NCBI RefSeq assembly: GCF_900631945.1
Contig: NZ_UZWE01000025.1
Coordinates: 1-64,000, forward strand
From: Paracoccus haematequi
GTDB lineage: Bacteria; Pseudomonadota; Alphaproteobacteria; Rhodobacterales; Rhodobacteraceae
Reading direction: 5' to 3'
Length of the DNA stretch: 64,000 nt
Part shown: positions 17,729-27,746 of the stretch, piece after piece
Numbering within the stretch: the first letter of the stretch is position 1
Layout of the letters: each line of letters starts with the position of its first letter
The notes under the pieces: model-generated
What the model saw: only the letters and a program-made list of their open reading frames with translations
Told to the model about the DNA's origin: nothing
The model's database searches: none
Made by a program: the position numbers and the translations under genes

Positions 17729-20302
17729 ATGGCAAAGAAAATGCTGATCGACGCCACCCATGCCGAGGAAACTCGGGTGGTCGTGGTGGACGGAACCAAG
17801 GTCGAAGAATTTGATTTCGAGACCGTAAACAAGCGCCAGATCTCGGGCAACATCTACCTGGCCAAGGTGACGCGGGTCGAACCCTCGTTGCAGGCGGCTT
17901 TCGTGGATTACGGCGGAAACCGCCACGGCTTCCTGGCCTTCGCGGAAATCCACCCGGATTACTATCAGATCCCGGCTGCCGACCGCGCCGCGCTGATTGC
18001 CGAGGAACGCGCCTATGCCGAGGCGCAGGAGGCCGAGGAGGCCGCCCGCGCCAGCCGCCGCCGCAAGCCGCAGGCCGAACGCGCCGAGACGGGCGACGAC
18101 ATCGCCACCGCCGATGTCGCCGACGCCGACGATGACGCCGCGCCCCAGGCCGAGCATGAGGCCGAGGAGGCCGAAGATCACGACGGCGACAGCGAGGCCG
18201 CCCTCAACCATGCCTCCGACAAGGACGAGGACATCGAATCGGTGGCCGAGGAGGACGTGGCCGAGGAAATCCGCGTCCAGAAGAAGCCGCGCGCCCGCCG
18301 TTACAAGATCCAGGAGGTGATCAAGGTCCGGCAGATCATGCTGGTCCAGGTCGTCAAGGAAGAACGCGGCAACAAGGGCGCCGCGCTGACCACCTATCTG
18401 TCGCTGCCGGGCCGTTACTGCGTGCTGATGCCCAACACCGCGCGCGGCGGCGGCATCAGCCGCAAGATCACCAACATCGCCGACCGCAAGAAGCTGAAGG
18501 ACATCGCGTCCGAACTGGACGTGCCCAAGGGCGCGGGGCTGATCATCCGCACGGCGGGCAGCCAGCGGACCCGGACCGAAATCCGGCGCGATTACGAATA
18601 TCTGCTGCGGCTGTGGGAACAGATCCGCGACCTGACCTTCAAGTCGGTGGCCCCGGCCCCGATCTATGAGGAAGGCGACCTGATCAAGCGCACCATCCGC
18701 GACCTCTACAATTCGGAAATCGACGAGGTTCTGGTCGAGGGCGAGCGCGGCTACCGCGTCGCCAAGGACTTCATGAAGATGATCATGCCGACCCATTCCG
18801 GGGCCGTGCAGCAATATACCGACCAGATGCCGCTGTTCGCGCGCTATCAGGTGGAAAGCTATCTGGCCGGCATGTTCAACCCGACCGTGCAGCTGAAATC
18901 CGGCGGCTATATCGTCATCGGCATCACCGAGGCGCTGGTCGCCATCGACGTGAACTCGGGCCGTTCCACCCGCGAAGGCTCGATCGAGGAAACCGCGCTG
19001 AAGACCAACCTGGAGGCCGCCGACGAGGTGGCGCGCCAGTTGCGGCTGCGCGACCTTGCCGGGCTGATCGTCATCGACTTCATCGACATGGAGGAACGGC
19101 GCAACAACGCCGCCGTCGAGAAGCGCCTGAAGGACAAGCTGAAATCCGACCGCGCCCGGATCCAGGTGGGCCGCATCTCGGGCTTCGGCCTGATGGAGAT
19201 GTCGCGCCAGCGGCTGCGTCCGGGGATGCTGGAATCGACCACTCAGCCCTGCCCGCACTGCCACGGCACCGGGCTGATCCGGTCCGACGACAGCCTGGCG
19301 CTGACCATCCTGCGCGCCATCGAGGAAGAAGGCACCCGCAAGCGGTCGCGCGAGGTGCTGGTCAAGGCGCCGGTCGCGGTGGCGAACTTCCTGATCAACC
19401 AGAAGCGGGAACATATCGCCGGGATCGAGGCGCGCTATGGCCTGTCGGTGCGGCTCGAGGCCGATCCGTCGCTGATCTCGCCCGATTTCGCCATCGAGAA
19501 GTTCAAGACCGCGACCCGCAACGTCCCCGAGGTGTCCGCCCCGGTGCTGTCGGTCGATGCCGACCTGATGGCCCAGATCGACGACGAGGACGACGACCTG
19601 CCCGAGGAAGTCGCGGCCGAAGCCGAGGCCGCCGAATCCGAGAGCGAGGCCTCGGCAGCCGATGAGCGGAACGACGAGGGCCGGTCGCGCCGCCGCCGCC
19701 GTCGCCGCCGCAAGGGCGGGGACCGTGCCGAGGGCGACGCGTCCGAGGCCGGCGACGATGCCGAAGCCGAAGCCGGTGCCGAGGACACCGCCGAGACCGC
19801 CGACGAACCCGAGGCCGAGACCGCCGAGGCAGAAGCCGAAGGTAACGGCCGCAAGCGCCGGTCGCGGTCTCGCAGCCGCCGCCGTGGCGGCGATCTGCCC
19901 CGCGCCGAGGGACTGCCCGAGGTCGTCGATCTGGCCGACGCCCCGGAAGAACCCGCCGAGGCGCTGCCGGGCCTGAACGCCCGCCCGGAACCGAAGGACG
20001 ATCCTTCCGAGGACGGCGAGATCGTGCCCCTGTCCGAGATCGCGGCCGAACCCCAGGCCGCCGATCCCGAACCGCAGGCCGACGCCTTCGTGCCCGCCGA
20101 ACTGGTCGCTGTCGAGGTCGAGCAGACGGTGGTCGAGGCCCTGGTGATCGAAGCCCCTGAACCGCAGGATGCCGAACCCGAGGCAGCCGAAAACCATCCC
20201 GAACCCACGCCGCCGGCCGCGCCCGCCGAGCCCGAGCCGGAAATGGCCGAGGCCGAGGCGGATCGTCCCAAGCGCCGGGGCTGGTGGTCCGGCAACCGCT
20301 GA
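17729..20302 (+). CDS. rne: Ribonuclease E
   Basis: The 857-aa endoribonuclease scaffolds the RNA degradosome and processes rRNA and tRNA. The N-terminal S1 domain (ISGNIYLAKVTRVEPSLQAA, DYGGNRHGFL) is interrupted by an acidic insertion of about 100 residues (around 90-190), as in other alphaproteobacterial RNase E. The catalytic DNase I-like domain includes VAIDVNSGRSTREGSIEETA and IVIDFIDME. The zinc-link is CPHCHGTG. The C-terminal third alternates acidic blocks with basic RNA-binding tracts (RRRRRRR near 640, RKRRSRSRSRRR near 710). The start MAKKMLID was chosen by family length. It is followed by a terminator. Confidence 0.97.
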   Translation: MAKKMLIDATHAEETRVVVVDGTKVEEFDFETVNKRQISGNIYLAKVTRVEPSLQAAFVDYGGNRHGFLAFAEIHPDYYQIPAADRAALIAEERAYAEAQEAEEAARASRRRKPQAERAETGDDIATADVADADDDAAPQAEHEAEEAEDHDGDSEAALNHASDKDEDIESVAEEDVAEEIRVQKKPRARRYKIQEVIKVRQIMLVQVVKEERGNKGAALTTYLSLPGRYCVLMPNTARGGGISRKITNIADRKKLKDIASELDVPKGAGLIIRTAGSQRTRTEIRRDYEYLLRLWEQIRDLTFKSVAPAPIYEEGDLIKRTIRDLYNSEIDEVLVEGERGYRVAKDFMKMIMPTHSGAVQQYTDQMPLFARYQVESYLAGMFNPTVQLKSGGYIVIGITEALVAIDVNSGRSTREGSIEETALKTNLEAADEVARQLRLRDLAGLIVIDFIDMEERRNNAAVEKRLKDKLKSDRARIQVGRISGFGLMEMSRQRLRPGMLESTTQPCPHCHGTGLIRSDDSLALTILRAIEEEGTRKRSREVLVKAPVAVANFLINQKREHIAGIEARYGLSVRLEADPSLISPDFAIEKFKTATRNVPEVSAPVLSVDADLMAQIDDEDDDLPEEVAAEAEAAESESEASAADERNDEGRSRRRRRRRRKGGDRAEGDASEAGDDAEAEAGAEDTAETADEPEAETAEAEAEGNGRKRRSRSRSRRRGGDLPRAEGLPEVVDLADAPEEPAEALPGLNARPEPKDDPSEDGEIVPLSEIAAEPQAADPEPQADAFVPAELVAVEVEQTVVEALVIEAPEPQDAEPEAAENHPEPTPPAAPAEPEPEMAEAEADRPKRRGWWSGNR

Positions 20303-20321
20303 CACCGGATCGCCGACAAGA

Positions 20322-20353
20322 AAGGGGGCGCGGGAATGCCGCGCCCTTTTTTC
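20322..20353 (+). terminator. Rho-independent terminator of rne
   Basis: The hairpin GGGCGCGG / CCGCGCCC with a 6-nt loop is followed by TTTTTT. It lies 20 bp after the rne stop. Confidence 0.9.
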
Positions 20354-20412
20354 ACCGGGGCGTGACGCGATGACCCATGGTCGGCGCCGAATCAATCGCT
20401 AGACTGCGCGCC

Positions 20413-21156
20413 ATGCTGGGAATCGAACTCGCCACCGCCGCCTTCCTGCCCGCCGCCCTCGTGGCGCTGCTGGCGGGGATCCTGTCATTCCTGTCGCCCT
20501 GCGTGCTGCCCATCGTGCCGCCCTATCTGGCCTATATGACCGGCGTGGGCGTGAACGGGCTGAAGGCGCAGGAACGCAGCGCCGTTCTGCCCGCGCTGTT
20601 CTTCGTGCTGGGCCTGTCCACGGTGTTCCTGGTGATGGGCTTCGCGGCCTCGGCCTTCGGGCGGGCCTTCCTGCAATACCAGGATCTTCTGGCCAAGATC
20701 GCCGGGGTCATGGTGATCGTGATGGGCCTGCATTTCCTGCATGTGATCCGCATTCCGATCCTGGACCACGAGGCGCGGATGAACGCGGGCAAGCAGGACG
20801 GCGGGGCCTTGGGGGCCTATGTCCTGGGCCTGGCCTTCGCTTTCGGCTGGACCCCCTGCATCGGCCCGCAACTGGGCATGATCCTGTCGCTGGCCGCGAC
20901 CGGGGGCGAATTGTCGCGCGGCACCGCGCTGCTGGCGGTCTATGCGCTGGGCCTGGGGATCCCGTTCCTGCTGGCCGCGATCTTCATCAACCGCGCCATC
21001 GGGCTGATGAACCGCATCAAGCCCTGGCTGCATGTGATCGAACGGGCGATGGGCGCGCTGCTGCTGGTTGTGGGGACGATGCTGCTGACCGGCGCGTTCT
21101 CGGCCTTTGCCTATTGGCTGCTCGAGACCTTTCCGGGGCTGGCGATGCTGGGGTAA
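20413..21156 (+). CDS. ccdA: Cytochrome c biogenesis thiol-disulfide transporter CcdA
   Basis: The 247-aa inner-membrane protein has six predicted transmembrane helices. It passes reducing equivalents from cytosolic thioredoxin to periplasmic apocytochrome c thiols. The two conserved cysteines are in FLSPCVLPIVPPYLAYM and FGWTPCIGPQLGM. The start MLGIELATAAF is preferred to an upstream in-frame ATG at 20377, which adds 12 non-membrane residues. It ends 200 bp before ftsW and is probably a separate transcription unit. Confidence 0.94.
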   Translation: MLGIELATAAFLPAALVALLAGILSFLSPCVLPIVPPYLAYMTGVGVNGLKAQERSAVLPALFFVLGLSTVFLVMGFAASAFGRAFLQYQDLLAKIAGVMVIVMGLHFLHVIRIPILDHEARMNAGKQDGGALGAYVLGLAFAFGWTPCIGPQLGMILSLAATGGELSRGTALLAVYALGLGIPFLLAAIFINRAIGLMNRIKPWLHVIERAMGALLLVVGTMLLTGAFSAFAYWLLETFPGLAMLG

Positions 21157-21355
21157 GCCCGGACAGGCTCGATGGCTGTCGCTTCATGACGTGATCGTGA
21201 TACTCCGCCGGGTCCGCTCAGCCCGAAGGCGTCGCCTTGCGGCCACGGCACAGCGCTTCGCAATCCCCAGTAGCGCGCACCCGATTTTCGCGCTATGCTG
21301 ACCGGCAGACCTGGACAACCAGGCGGATTTCTGAGGCAGTGACGGCGGTATTTCC

Positions 21356-22522
21356 ATGACCGAGATGGTCTTTGGCGCGACGCCCGTTCGCGCGGGCGAC
21401 CCGATTCTTCCGCGCTGGTGGCGCACCCTGGACAAATGGTCCCTGGCCTGCGTGCTGGGCCTGTTCGCCATCGGCATCCTGCTGGGGCTGGCGGCATCCG
21501 TCCCGCTGGCGGAAAAGAACAATCTGCCGCGCTTCTACTATGTCCAGCGGCAGGCAGTGTTCGGCGGTATGGCCCTGATGATCATGCTGGTGATCTCGAT
21601 GATGTCGCCGCGCCAGATCCGGCGGATCGGGGTGATGGGCTTTGCGGCGGCCTTCGTGCTGATCCTGCTGCTGCCCCTGATCGGCGAGGATCACGGCAAG
21701 GGCGCGACCCGCTGGCTGTCCATCGCCGGGATTTCCATGCAGCCGTCCGAGTTCCTGAAGCCCGGATTCGTCGCGATGTGCGCCTGGTTCATGGCCGCCG
21801 CGCAATCGGTCGGCGGACCGCCGGGTAGGCTTTATTCCTTCATCACCGCCATGGTCGTGGTGATCCTGCTGGCCTTGCAGCCGGATTTCGGGCAGGCCTC
21901 GCTGGTGCTGTTTTCCTGGCTGGTGATGTATTTCGTCGCGGGCGCGCCGATGGTGCTGCTGATGTCCGTCATGGGCATCGCGGCACTGGGCGGGTTCTTC
22001 GCCTATGGCGCGTCCGAGCATTTCGCCCGGCGGATCAACGGCTTCCTGAACCCCGAAATCGACCCGCGCACCCAGATCGGCTATGCCACCAAAGCCATCC
22101 AGGACGGCGGCTTCTTCGGCGTCGGCGTGGGCGAGGGGTCGGTGAAATGGTCGCTGCCCGACGCGCATACCGACTTCATCATTGCCGTCGCGGCCGAGGA
22201 ATACGGCACGGTCCTGGTGCTGGCGGTCATCACGCTGTACTGCACCATCGTGGTGCGGTCGTTGCTGCGGCTGCTGCGGGAACGCGATCCCTTCGCGCGC
22301 ATCGCCGGGGCGGGGCTGGCCTGCGCCTTCGGCGTGCAGGCGCTGATCAACATGGGCGTGGCCGTGCGCCTGCTGCCCGCCAAGGGCATGACGCTGCCCT
22401 TTGTCAGCTATGGCGGGTCGTCGGTGATCGCATCCGGCATCGCCGCCGGGATGCTGCTGGCCCTGACCCGCACCCGCCCCCAAGGCGAACTGGCCGAGAT
22501 CCTGCGCCGGGGCCGGGGATGA
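21356..22522 (+). CDS. ftsW: Lipid II polymerase / septal SEDS protein FtsW
   Basis: The 388-aa polytopic SEDS glycosyltransferase polymerises septal peptidoglycan with its partner FtsI. Hallmarks are [24 protein letters not shown], and the large periplasmic loop ending [20 protein letters not shown] followed by [26 protein letters not shown] is near the C-terminus. The stop overlaps murG as ATGA. It is the first visible gene of the division/wall cluster. The genes usually found before it (mraZ to murD) are absent, with ccdA instead. Confidence 0.95.
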   Translation: MTEMVFGATPVRAGDPILPRWWRTLDKWSLACVLGLFAIGILLGLAASVPLAEKNNLPRFYYVQRQAVFGGMALMIMLVISMMSPRQIRRIGVMGFAAAFVLILLLPLIGEDHGKGATRWLSIAGISMQPSEFLKPGFVAMCAWFMAAAQSVGGPPGRLYSFITAMVVVILLALQPDFGQASLVLFSWLVMYFVAGAPMVLLMSVMGIAALGGFFAYGASEHFARRINGFLNPEIDPRTQIGYATKAIQDGGFFGVGVGEGSVKWSLPDAHTDFIIAVAAEEYGTVLVLAVITLYCTIVVRSLLRLLRERDPFARIAGAGLACAFGVQALINMGVAVRLLPAKGMTLPFVSYGGSSVIASGIAAGMLLALTRTRPQGELAEILRRGRG

Positions 22523-23604
22523 CTGCGCCGCTGGCCTTGATCGCCGCCGGGGGGACCGGCGGGCACATGTTTCCCGCCCAGGCCCTGGCCGAACTGCTGC
22601 TGGCCGAGGGCTGGCGCGTCCGCCTGTCCACCGACGATCGGGGCGCGCGCTATGCAGGCGGCTTCCCGGATGCCGTCGAACGCAGCATCGTGCGGTCGGC
22701 CACGACCGCGCGCGGCGGGCTGCTAGGCAAGCTGACGGCGCCTTTGAAGATCGCCGCCGGCGTGCTGGCGGCGCGCACCGGCCTGCGCCGCGACCGGCCC
22801 GCCGTGGTGATCGGCTTCGGCGGCTATCCGACGATCCCGGCGCTGTCGGCGGCGGTGACGCTGGGGCTGCCCCGGATGATCCACGAACAGAACGGCGTGA
22901 TGGGCCGCGTGAACCGGCTGTTCGCGCGCCGGGTACAGCGGATCGCCTGCGGCACCTGGCCCACAGACCTGCCCGACGGCGCGACCGCTGTTCATACCGG
23001 CAACCCGGTCCGCCAGGCGGTGCTGGACCACGCCGCCGCGCCCTATGCCCCACCCGGCGACGGGCCGCTGCATCTGCTGGTGATCGGCGGCAGCCAAGGC
23101 GCGCGGGTCTTGTCGGACGTGATTCCCGCCGCCGTCGCCGCCCTGCCGGACGACCTGCGTGCCCGCCTGCGCGTCAGCCACCAGGCGCGGGCCGAGGATC
23201 GGGACCGGGTGATCGCCGCCTATGCCGATGCCGGGATCGCCGCCGACGTGCAGCCCTTTTTCACCGATGTTCCCGACCGCATCGCCCAGGCCCAGCTTGT
23301 CGTCAGCCGGTCGGGCGCCTCGTCGCTGGCCGACATCACCGTGATCGGCCGCCCGGCGATCCTGATCCCCTATGCCGCCGCCGCTGGCGACCACCAGACC
23401 GCCAATGCGCAATCCCTGGCCGAGGCGGGCGCGGCGCTGATCCATCCCGAATCGGTGCTTGACGCGCCGGGGCTGACGCGCGACATCCGCGCGATCCTGA
23501 ACGATCCCGCCCGCGCCAGCCAGATGGCCGCCGCCGCCCTGTTCCTGTCCCGCCCCGACGCCGCGCGGCGCCTGTACGACCTTGTCACGGAGATTGCCCG
23601 ATGA
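22519..23604 (+). CDS. murG: UDP-GlcNAc:undecaprenyl-PP-MurNAc-pentapeptide transferase
   Basis: The 361-aa enzyme adds GlcNAc to lipid I to form lipid II on the cytoplasmic face of the membrane. The N-terminal loop [12 protein letters not shown] (residues 9-20), [10 protein letters not shown] and [13 protein letters not shown] are typical, as are the UDP-GlcNAc-binding [11 protein letters not shown] and [11 protein letters not shown] in the C-terminal domain. The ATGA overlaps at both ends (with ftsW and murC) indicate tight translational coupling. The longer upstream frame runs antiparallel to ftsW sense and is ignored. Confidence 0.96.
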   Translation: MTAPLALIAAGGTGGHMFPAQALAELLLAEGWRVRLSTDDRGARYAGGFPDAVERSIVRSATTARGGLLGKLTAPLKIAAGVLAARTGLRRDRPAVVIGFGGYPTIPALSAAVTLGLPRMIHEQNGVMGRVNRLFARRVQRIACGTWPTDLPDGATAVHTGNPVRQAVLDHAAAPYAPPGDGPLHLLVIGGSQGARVLSDVIPAAVAALPDDLRARLRVSHQARAEDRDRVIAAYADAGIAADVQPFFTDVPDRIAQAQLVVSRSGASSLADITVIGRPAILIPYAAAAGDHQTANAQSLAEAGAALIHPESVLDAPGLTRDIRAILNDPARASQMAAAALFLSRPDAARRLYDLVTEIAR

Positions 23605-25028
23605 ACGCCGCCACCAAACTGCCGCACGAGCTGGGGCCGATCCACTTCATCGGCATCGGCGGCATCGGCATGTCGGGCATCGCCGAGGTGCTGCTGACCC
23701 TGGGCTATGACGTGCAGGGCAGCGACGCCAAGAAATCCAAGATTACAGACCGCCTTGAAAAGCTGGGCGCCCGCGTTTTCGAAGGCCAACGGGCCGAAAA
23801 TATCGGCGCGGCCGGTGTCATCGTCATCTCGACCGCCATCAAGAAGGGCAACCCGGAACTGGAGGAAGCGCGCCGTCGCGGCCTGCCCGTTGTCCGCCGG
23901 GCCGAGATGCTGGCCGAACTGATGCGGATGAAGTCGAACATCGCCATCGCCGGGACGCATGGCAAGACCACCACCACGACCATGGTGGCGACGCTGCTGG
24001 ACGCGGGCGGGCTGGATCCGACCGTCATCAATGGGGGCGTGATCCACGCCTATGGATCGAACGCGCGCGCCGGGGCGGGGGAATGGATGGTGGTCGAGGC
24101 CGACGAATCGGACGGCAGCTTCAACCGTCTGCCCGCCGACATCGCCATCGTCACCAACATCGACCCCGAGCATATGGAGCATTGGGGCAGCTTCGACGCG
24201 CTGCGCCAGGGTTTCTACAACTTCGCCTCGGGCATTCCGTTCTACGGTCTGGCCGTCTGCTGCACCGACCACCCCGAGGTGCAGGCCCTGGTCGGCAAGC
24301 TGACCGACCGCCGCGTCGTGACCTTCGGCTTCAACGCCCAGGCCGATGTGCGGGCGATGAACCTTCGCTATGAAAACGGCATCGCCCATTTCGACATCGC
24401 GTTGCAAGGCGAAGGCCCGACCGACACCGGCGACGTGGAAATGATCGAGGGCTGCACCCTGCCAATGCCGGGCGACCACAACGTGTCGAACGCGCTGTCG
24501 GCCGTGGCCGTGGCCCGCCACCTAGGCATCAAGAAGGCCGAGATCCGCGAGGCCTTGGCGAAATTCGGCGGCGTGGGACGGCGCTTTACCCGAGTCGGTG
24601 AAATCAACGGCGTCACCATCATCGACGATTACGGGCATCATCCGGTGGAAATCGCCGCCGTGCTGAAGGCCGCGCGCCAGGCCACCAAGGGCCGCGTGAT
24701 CGCCGTCCACCAGCCGCACCGCTTCAGCCGGTTGTCGAACCTGTTCGACGATTTCTGCACCTGCTTCAACGAGGCCGACGTGGTCGCCATCGCCGAGGTC
24801 TATGCTGCGGGCGAGGATCCGATCCCCGGCGCCACCCGCGACGACCTGGTTGCGGGGCTGATCGCCCATGGCCACCGCCACGCCCGCGCCATCCTGGACG
24901 AGAACGACCTGGAACGCCTGGTTCGCGAACAGGCCCGGCCCGGCGACATGGTGGTCTGCCTGGGGGCGGGCACGATTTCCACATGGGCGAACGGGCTCCC
25001 CGAGCGGTTGCAGGGACGCGCCGCATGA
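23601..25028 (+). CDS. murC: UDP-N-acetylmuramate--L-alanine ligase
   Basis: The 475-aa ATP-dependent ligase adds the first amino acid to UDP-MurNAc. The Rossmann N-terminal motif [15 protein letters not shown], the ATP-binding P-loop GTHGKTTT (residues 118-125), EADESDGSF, and the C-terminal [14 protein letters not shown] and HQPHRFSRL are all canonical Mur-ligase elements. It overlaps murG by ATGA and the DUF2484 gene by four bases. The length is normal. Confidence 0.97.
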   Translation: MNAATKLPHELGPIHFIGIGGIGMSGIAEVLLTLGYDVQGSDAKKSKITDRLEKLGARVFEGQRAENIGAAGVIVISTAIKKGNPELEEARRRGLPVVRRAEMLAELMRMKSNIAIAGTHGKTTTTTMVATLLDAGGLDPTVINGGVIHAYGSNARAGAGEWMVVEADESDGSFNRLPADIAIVTNIDPEHMEHWGSFDALRQGFYNFASGIPFYGLAVCCTDHPEVQALVGKLTDRRVVTFGFNAQADVRAMNLRYENGIAHFDIALQGEGPTDTGDVEMIEGCTLPMPGDHNVSNALSAVAVARHLGIKKAEIREALAKFGGVGRRFTRVGEINGVTIIDDYGHHPVEIAAVLKAARQATKGRVIAVHQPHRFSRLSNLFDDFCTCFNEADVVAIAEVYAAGEDPIPGATRDDLVAGLIAHGHRHARAILDENDLERLVREQARPGDMVVCLGAGTISTWANGLPERLQGRAA

Positions 25029-25261
25029 TCCACTCGGCGGTCCTTGCGCTGGCGGTGGTGATGGGCTGGCTTCTTCTGGCGCGGCTGGCCCGGACCCTGC
25101 GCCCGCGCCAGCGGCAGCGCGCCCTGTGGGCCTTGATTGCCACGGGTGTGCCGATCCTGGGCTGGCTGACCTATACCTGCGGACCTTTGGCCGGGTTCGG
25201 ATTTCTGACCGTGGGCGTGCTGGTGCTGGTCCGCCTGCCGGTAAGGCGACGGGCGGCCTAA
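25025..25261 (+). CDS. DUF2484 family small membrane protein
   Basis: This 78-aa protein with two to three hydrophobic helices ([49 protein letters not shown]) has a basic loop [13 protein letters not shown]2484 is a Rhodobacterales family repeatedly found between murC and murB. Its role is unknown. The ATG overlaps the murC stop by four bases, so it is made with murC and may assist the wall-synthesis machinery. Confidence 0.8.
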   Translation: MIHSAVLALAVVMGWLLLARLARTLRPRQRQRALWALIATGVPILGWLTYTCGPLAGFGFLTVGVLVLVRLPVRRRAA

Positions 25262-25268
25262 AGTCCTG

Positions 25269-25667
25269 ATGTTGATTGATCCCCGTTCCTTCTACACCAT
25301 CGTCTTCGCCATTATCGCGCTTGTTGTCGGTTGGAGTGTCTGGACAGGCGTCACGCGCATGGCTGCGCGATCCCTTCGGCCCCTTTCGATGGCGCTCGCC
25401 GTGCTGCTGGCCGGGGCAGGGGCCTGTTACCTGATCGGTCAAAGCAAGTCCGGCGTTGATCTGCGTGGCCTGGGGGGAATGCTTCTGTGCCTGCTGTTGC
25501 TGCTTGCGGCAGGCTCTCTGGCATTTGGGGCCGCGCTGAGGTGGCTGCATGACGCGACCCGGCGTCGCGTCGAGCCTGAATGGAATACGCTTCCCGACCG
25601 CCCTTGGGACATCTGGGGCCTCTGCGCGCTGTCGATCCTGGCGGTCGGCATCAGCCTTCTGGAGTGA
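25269..25667 (+). CDS. Unknown four-helix membrane protein within the mur cluster
   Basis: I do not recognise this 132-aa protein. Four hydrophobic segments are visible at about residues 9-28, 38-57, 66-90 and 114-131, with positively charged loops. It starts 7 bp after the DUF2484 gene and ends 46 bp before murB, so it is read with the cluster. Codon choice looks slightly less GC-rich than its neighbours (for example the ATTGATCC start region), which may mark a lineage-specific insertion. Confidence 0.65.
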   Translation: MLIDPRSFYTIVFAIIALVVGWSVWTGVTRMAARSLRPLSMALAVLLAGAGACYLIGQSKSGVDLRGLGGMLLCLLLLLAAGSLAFGAALRWLHDATRRRVEPEWNTLPDRPWDIWGLCALSILAVGISLLE

Positions 25668-25713
25668 TCCCGCGCGGTTGACCCGGCCCGCCCGGCTGGC
25701 TACCACACCGGGC

Positions 25714-26655
25714 ATGATGACCGATCTTCCCCTCGCACGCGGCACGCTGACCCCCGACCGTCCCCTGGACGCCCTGACCTGGCTGCGCGTGGGCGGTCCC
25801 GCCGACTGGCTGTTCCAGCCTGCGGACGAGGATGACCTGGCCGATTTCCTGCGCGCGCTGAACCCCGCCGTTCCGGTCTTTCCGATCGGCGTCGGCTCCA
25901 ACCTGATCGTGCGCGACGGCGGCATCCGGGGCGTGGTGGTCCGGCTGGGGCGCGGCTTCAACGGCATCGCGGTCGAAGGGGACCGTGTGACCGCAGGCGC
26001 CGCGGCACTTGATGCCCATGTCGCGCGGCGGGCGGCGGACGCGGGGCTGGACCTGACCTTCCTGCGCACCATTCCGGGCAGCGTCGGCGGCGCAGTGCGC
26101 ATGAACGCGGGCTGCTATGGCAGCTATGTCGCCGATCACCTGGTCGAGGCCCGCGCCGTGACCCGTGGTGGCGAGCGGATCGTTCTGTCCCCGGACGACC
26201 TGCGTTTCGCCTATCGCCACGCCGACCTGCCCGATGGCTGCGTCCTGACCGAGGCCACCTTCCGCGCAGCCCCCGGCGATCCCGACGCGCTGCACCAGAA
26301 GATGGCCGACCAGCTTGCCCGGCGCGACGAGACGCAGCCCACCAAGGACCGCAGCGCCGGGTCCACCTTCCGCAACCCGGCCGGGTTCAGCTCGACCGGG
26401 CAGGCCGATGATGTCCATGACCTGAAAGCCTGGTCGCTGATCGACCGCGCGGGCCTGCGCGGCCACAGCTGGGGCGGCGCGCAGATGTCGGAAAAGCACC
26501 CCAATTTCCTGCTGAACACTGGTGGCGCCACGGCCGCCGAACTGGAAGCCCTGGGCGAACTGGTCCGCCGCCGCGTTCTGGAAGACAGCGGCCACGACCT
26601 GCAATGGGAGGTGATCCGCGTGGGAGATCCTTTGCCTGATGCAACCGAGACTTGA
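25714..26655 (+). CDS. murB: UDP-N-acetylenolpyruvoylglucosamine reductase
   Basis: The 313-aa FAD-dependent reductase forms UDP-MurNAc. FAD-binding [19 protein letters not shown], the catalytic [15 protein letters not shown], and the C-terminal SAGSTFRNP (active-site Ser) and [11 protein letters not shown] are characteristic. It belongs to the type without the extra E. coli subdomain. The start is either of two adjacent ATGs (25714 or 25717). A 155-bp AT-rich gap follows. Confidence 0.96.
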   Translation: MMTDLPLARGTLTPDRPLDALTWLRVGGPADWLFQPADEDDLADFLRALNPAVPVFPIGVGSNLIVRDGGIRGVVVRLGRGFNGIAVEGDRVTAGAAALDAHVARRAADAGLDLTFLRTIPGSVGGAVRMNAGCYGSYVADHLVEARAVTRGGERIVLSPDDLRFAYRHADLPDGCVLTEATFRAAPGDPDALHQKMADQLARRDETQPTKDRSAGSTFRNPAGFSSTGQADDVHDLKAWSLIDRAGLRGHSWGGAQMSEKHPNFLLNTGGATAAELEALGELVRRRVLEDSGHDLQWEVIRVGDPLPDATET

Positions 26656-26676
26656 TCAACGATTCCTTCAACAATC

Positions 26677-26693
26677 TTTAGCAGATAGCTAAA
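26677..26693. promoter_or_regulatory. AT-rich inverted repeat TTTAGC-N5-GCTAAA between murB and ddl
   Basis: A perfect 6-bp palindrome stands in an AT-rich island in a very GC-rich cluster, followed by TTTGACCTTTT. It may be a weak terminator of the upstream cluster or an operator for a promoter serving ddl-ftsQA. Confidence 0.4.
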
Positions 26694-26810
26694 TTTGACC
26701 TTTTGCGATTTCCGCGCATCCGCTATTCTTGTCCGATAAGCGCAGGATCGGGACCAACCCGACCGCGCGGGACAGGAAAATCCCGGACCAACCGGGTCGA
26801 AAGGCGAAAC

Positions 26811-27746
26811 GTGGCGGGCAGGTCGAGCAGGACAGCCCATACCGTAGCCGTTCTGATGGGCGGACCCTCGGCCGAACGAGAGGTGTCGCTGTCATCGGGG
26901 CGCGAATGCGCGAATGCGCTGCGGGTGGCGGGCTATGAGGTGATCGAGGTCGAACTCGGTTCCGAACGCGGCGGCGATCTGGTCGCCCGCCTGGCCGAAC
27001 TGCGCGCCGATGTCGTCTTCAACGCCCTGCACGGCCGCTGGGGCGAGGACGGCTGCATCCAGGGCCTGCTGGAATGGCTTGGCCTGCCCTATACCCATTC
27101 CGGCGTGCTGGCCTCGGCCCTGGCGATGGACAAGACGCGGGCCAAGGGCGCGCTGCGCGCCGCCGGTCTGCCGGTGGTGGACAGCGTGATCGCCGATGCC
27201 TGCGACGTGCGCGCCGGCCATGTCCTGCCGCCGCCCTATGTGGTCAAACCCAACGATGAAGGCTCGTCCGTGGGCGTCTATATCGTCCATGACGGCGCCA
27301 ACCAGCCGCCGCAACTGGCCGACACGATGCCTGCGCGGGTGATGGTCGAAACCTATGCGCCGGGCCGCGAACTGACCACCGCCGTCCTGGGCGACCGCGC
27401 CCTGGGCGTGACCGAGATCATCACCGAGGGCTGGTACGACTATGCCGCGAAATATTCGGTGGGCGGTTCGCGCCATGTGATCCCGGCCGATATTCCGGCC
27501 GAAATCACCGCGGCCTGCCGGGATTACGCCGTGCGCGCGCACGAGGCGCTTGGCTGCCGGGGCCTGTCGCGCACCGATTTCCGCTGGGACGACACGCGCG
27601 GGCTGGACGGGCTGATCCTGCTGGAGGTGAACACCCAGCCCGGCATGACGCCGACCTCGCTTGCCCCGGAACAGGCCGCCCATGCCGGGATGGATTTCCC
27701 CGCGCTGATGCGCTGGATGGTCGAGGACGCGCTGTGCCGGACGTGA
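26811..27746 (+). CDS. ddl: D-alanine--D-alanine ligase
   Basis: The 311-aa ATP-grasp enzyme makes D-Ala-D-Ala for peptidoglycan precursors. [14 protein letters not shown] near the N-terminus, [25 protein letters not shown] and [14 protein letters not shown] are diagnostic. I chose a GTG start at 26811 ([18 protein letters not shown]), preceded by AAGG at a good distance. An in-frame extension back to 26703 lies in AT-rich promoter-like DNA. The 3' end overlaps ftsQ by 13 bp. Confidence 0.95.
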   Translation: MAGRSSRTAHTVAVLMGGPSAEREVSLSSGRECANALRVAGYEVIEVELGSERGGDLVARLAELRADVVFNALHGRWGEDGCIQGLLEWLGLPYTHSGVLASALAMDKTRAKGALRAAGLPVVDSVIADACDVRAGHVLPPPYVVKPNDEGSSVGVYIVHDGANQPPQLADTMPARVMVETYAPGRELTTAVLGDRALGVTEIITEGWYDYAAKYSVGGSRHVIPADIPAEITAACRDYAVRAHEALGCRGLSRTDFRWDDTRGLDGLILLEVNTQPGMTPTSLAPEQAAHAGMDFPALMRWMVEDALCRT

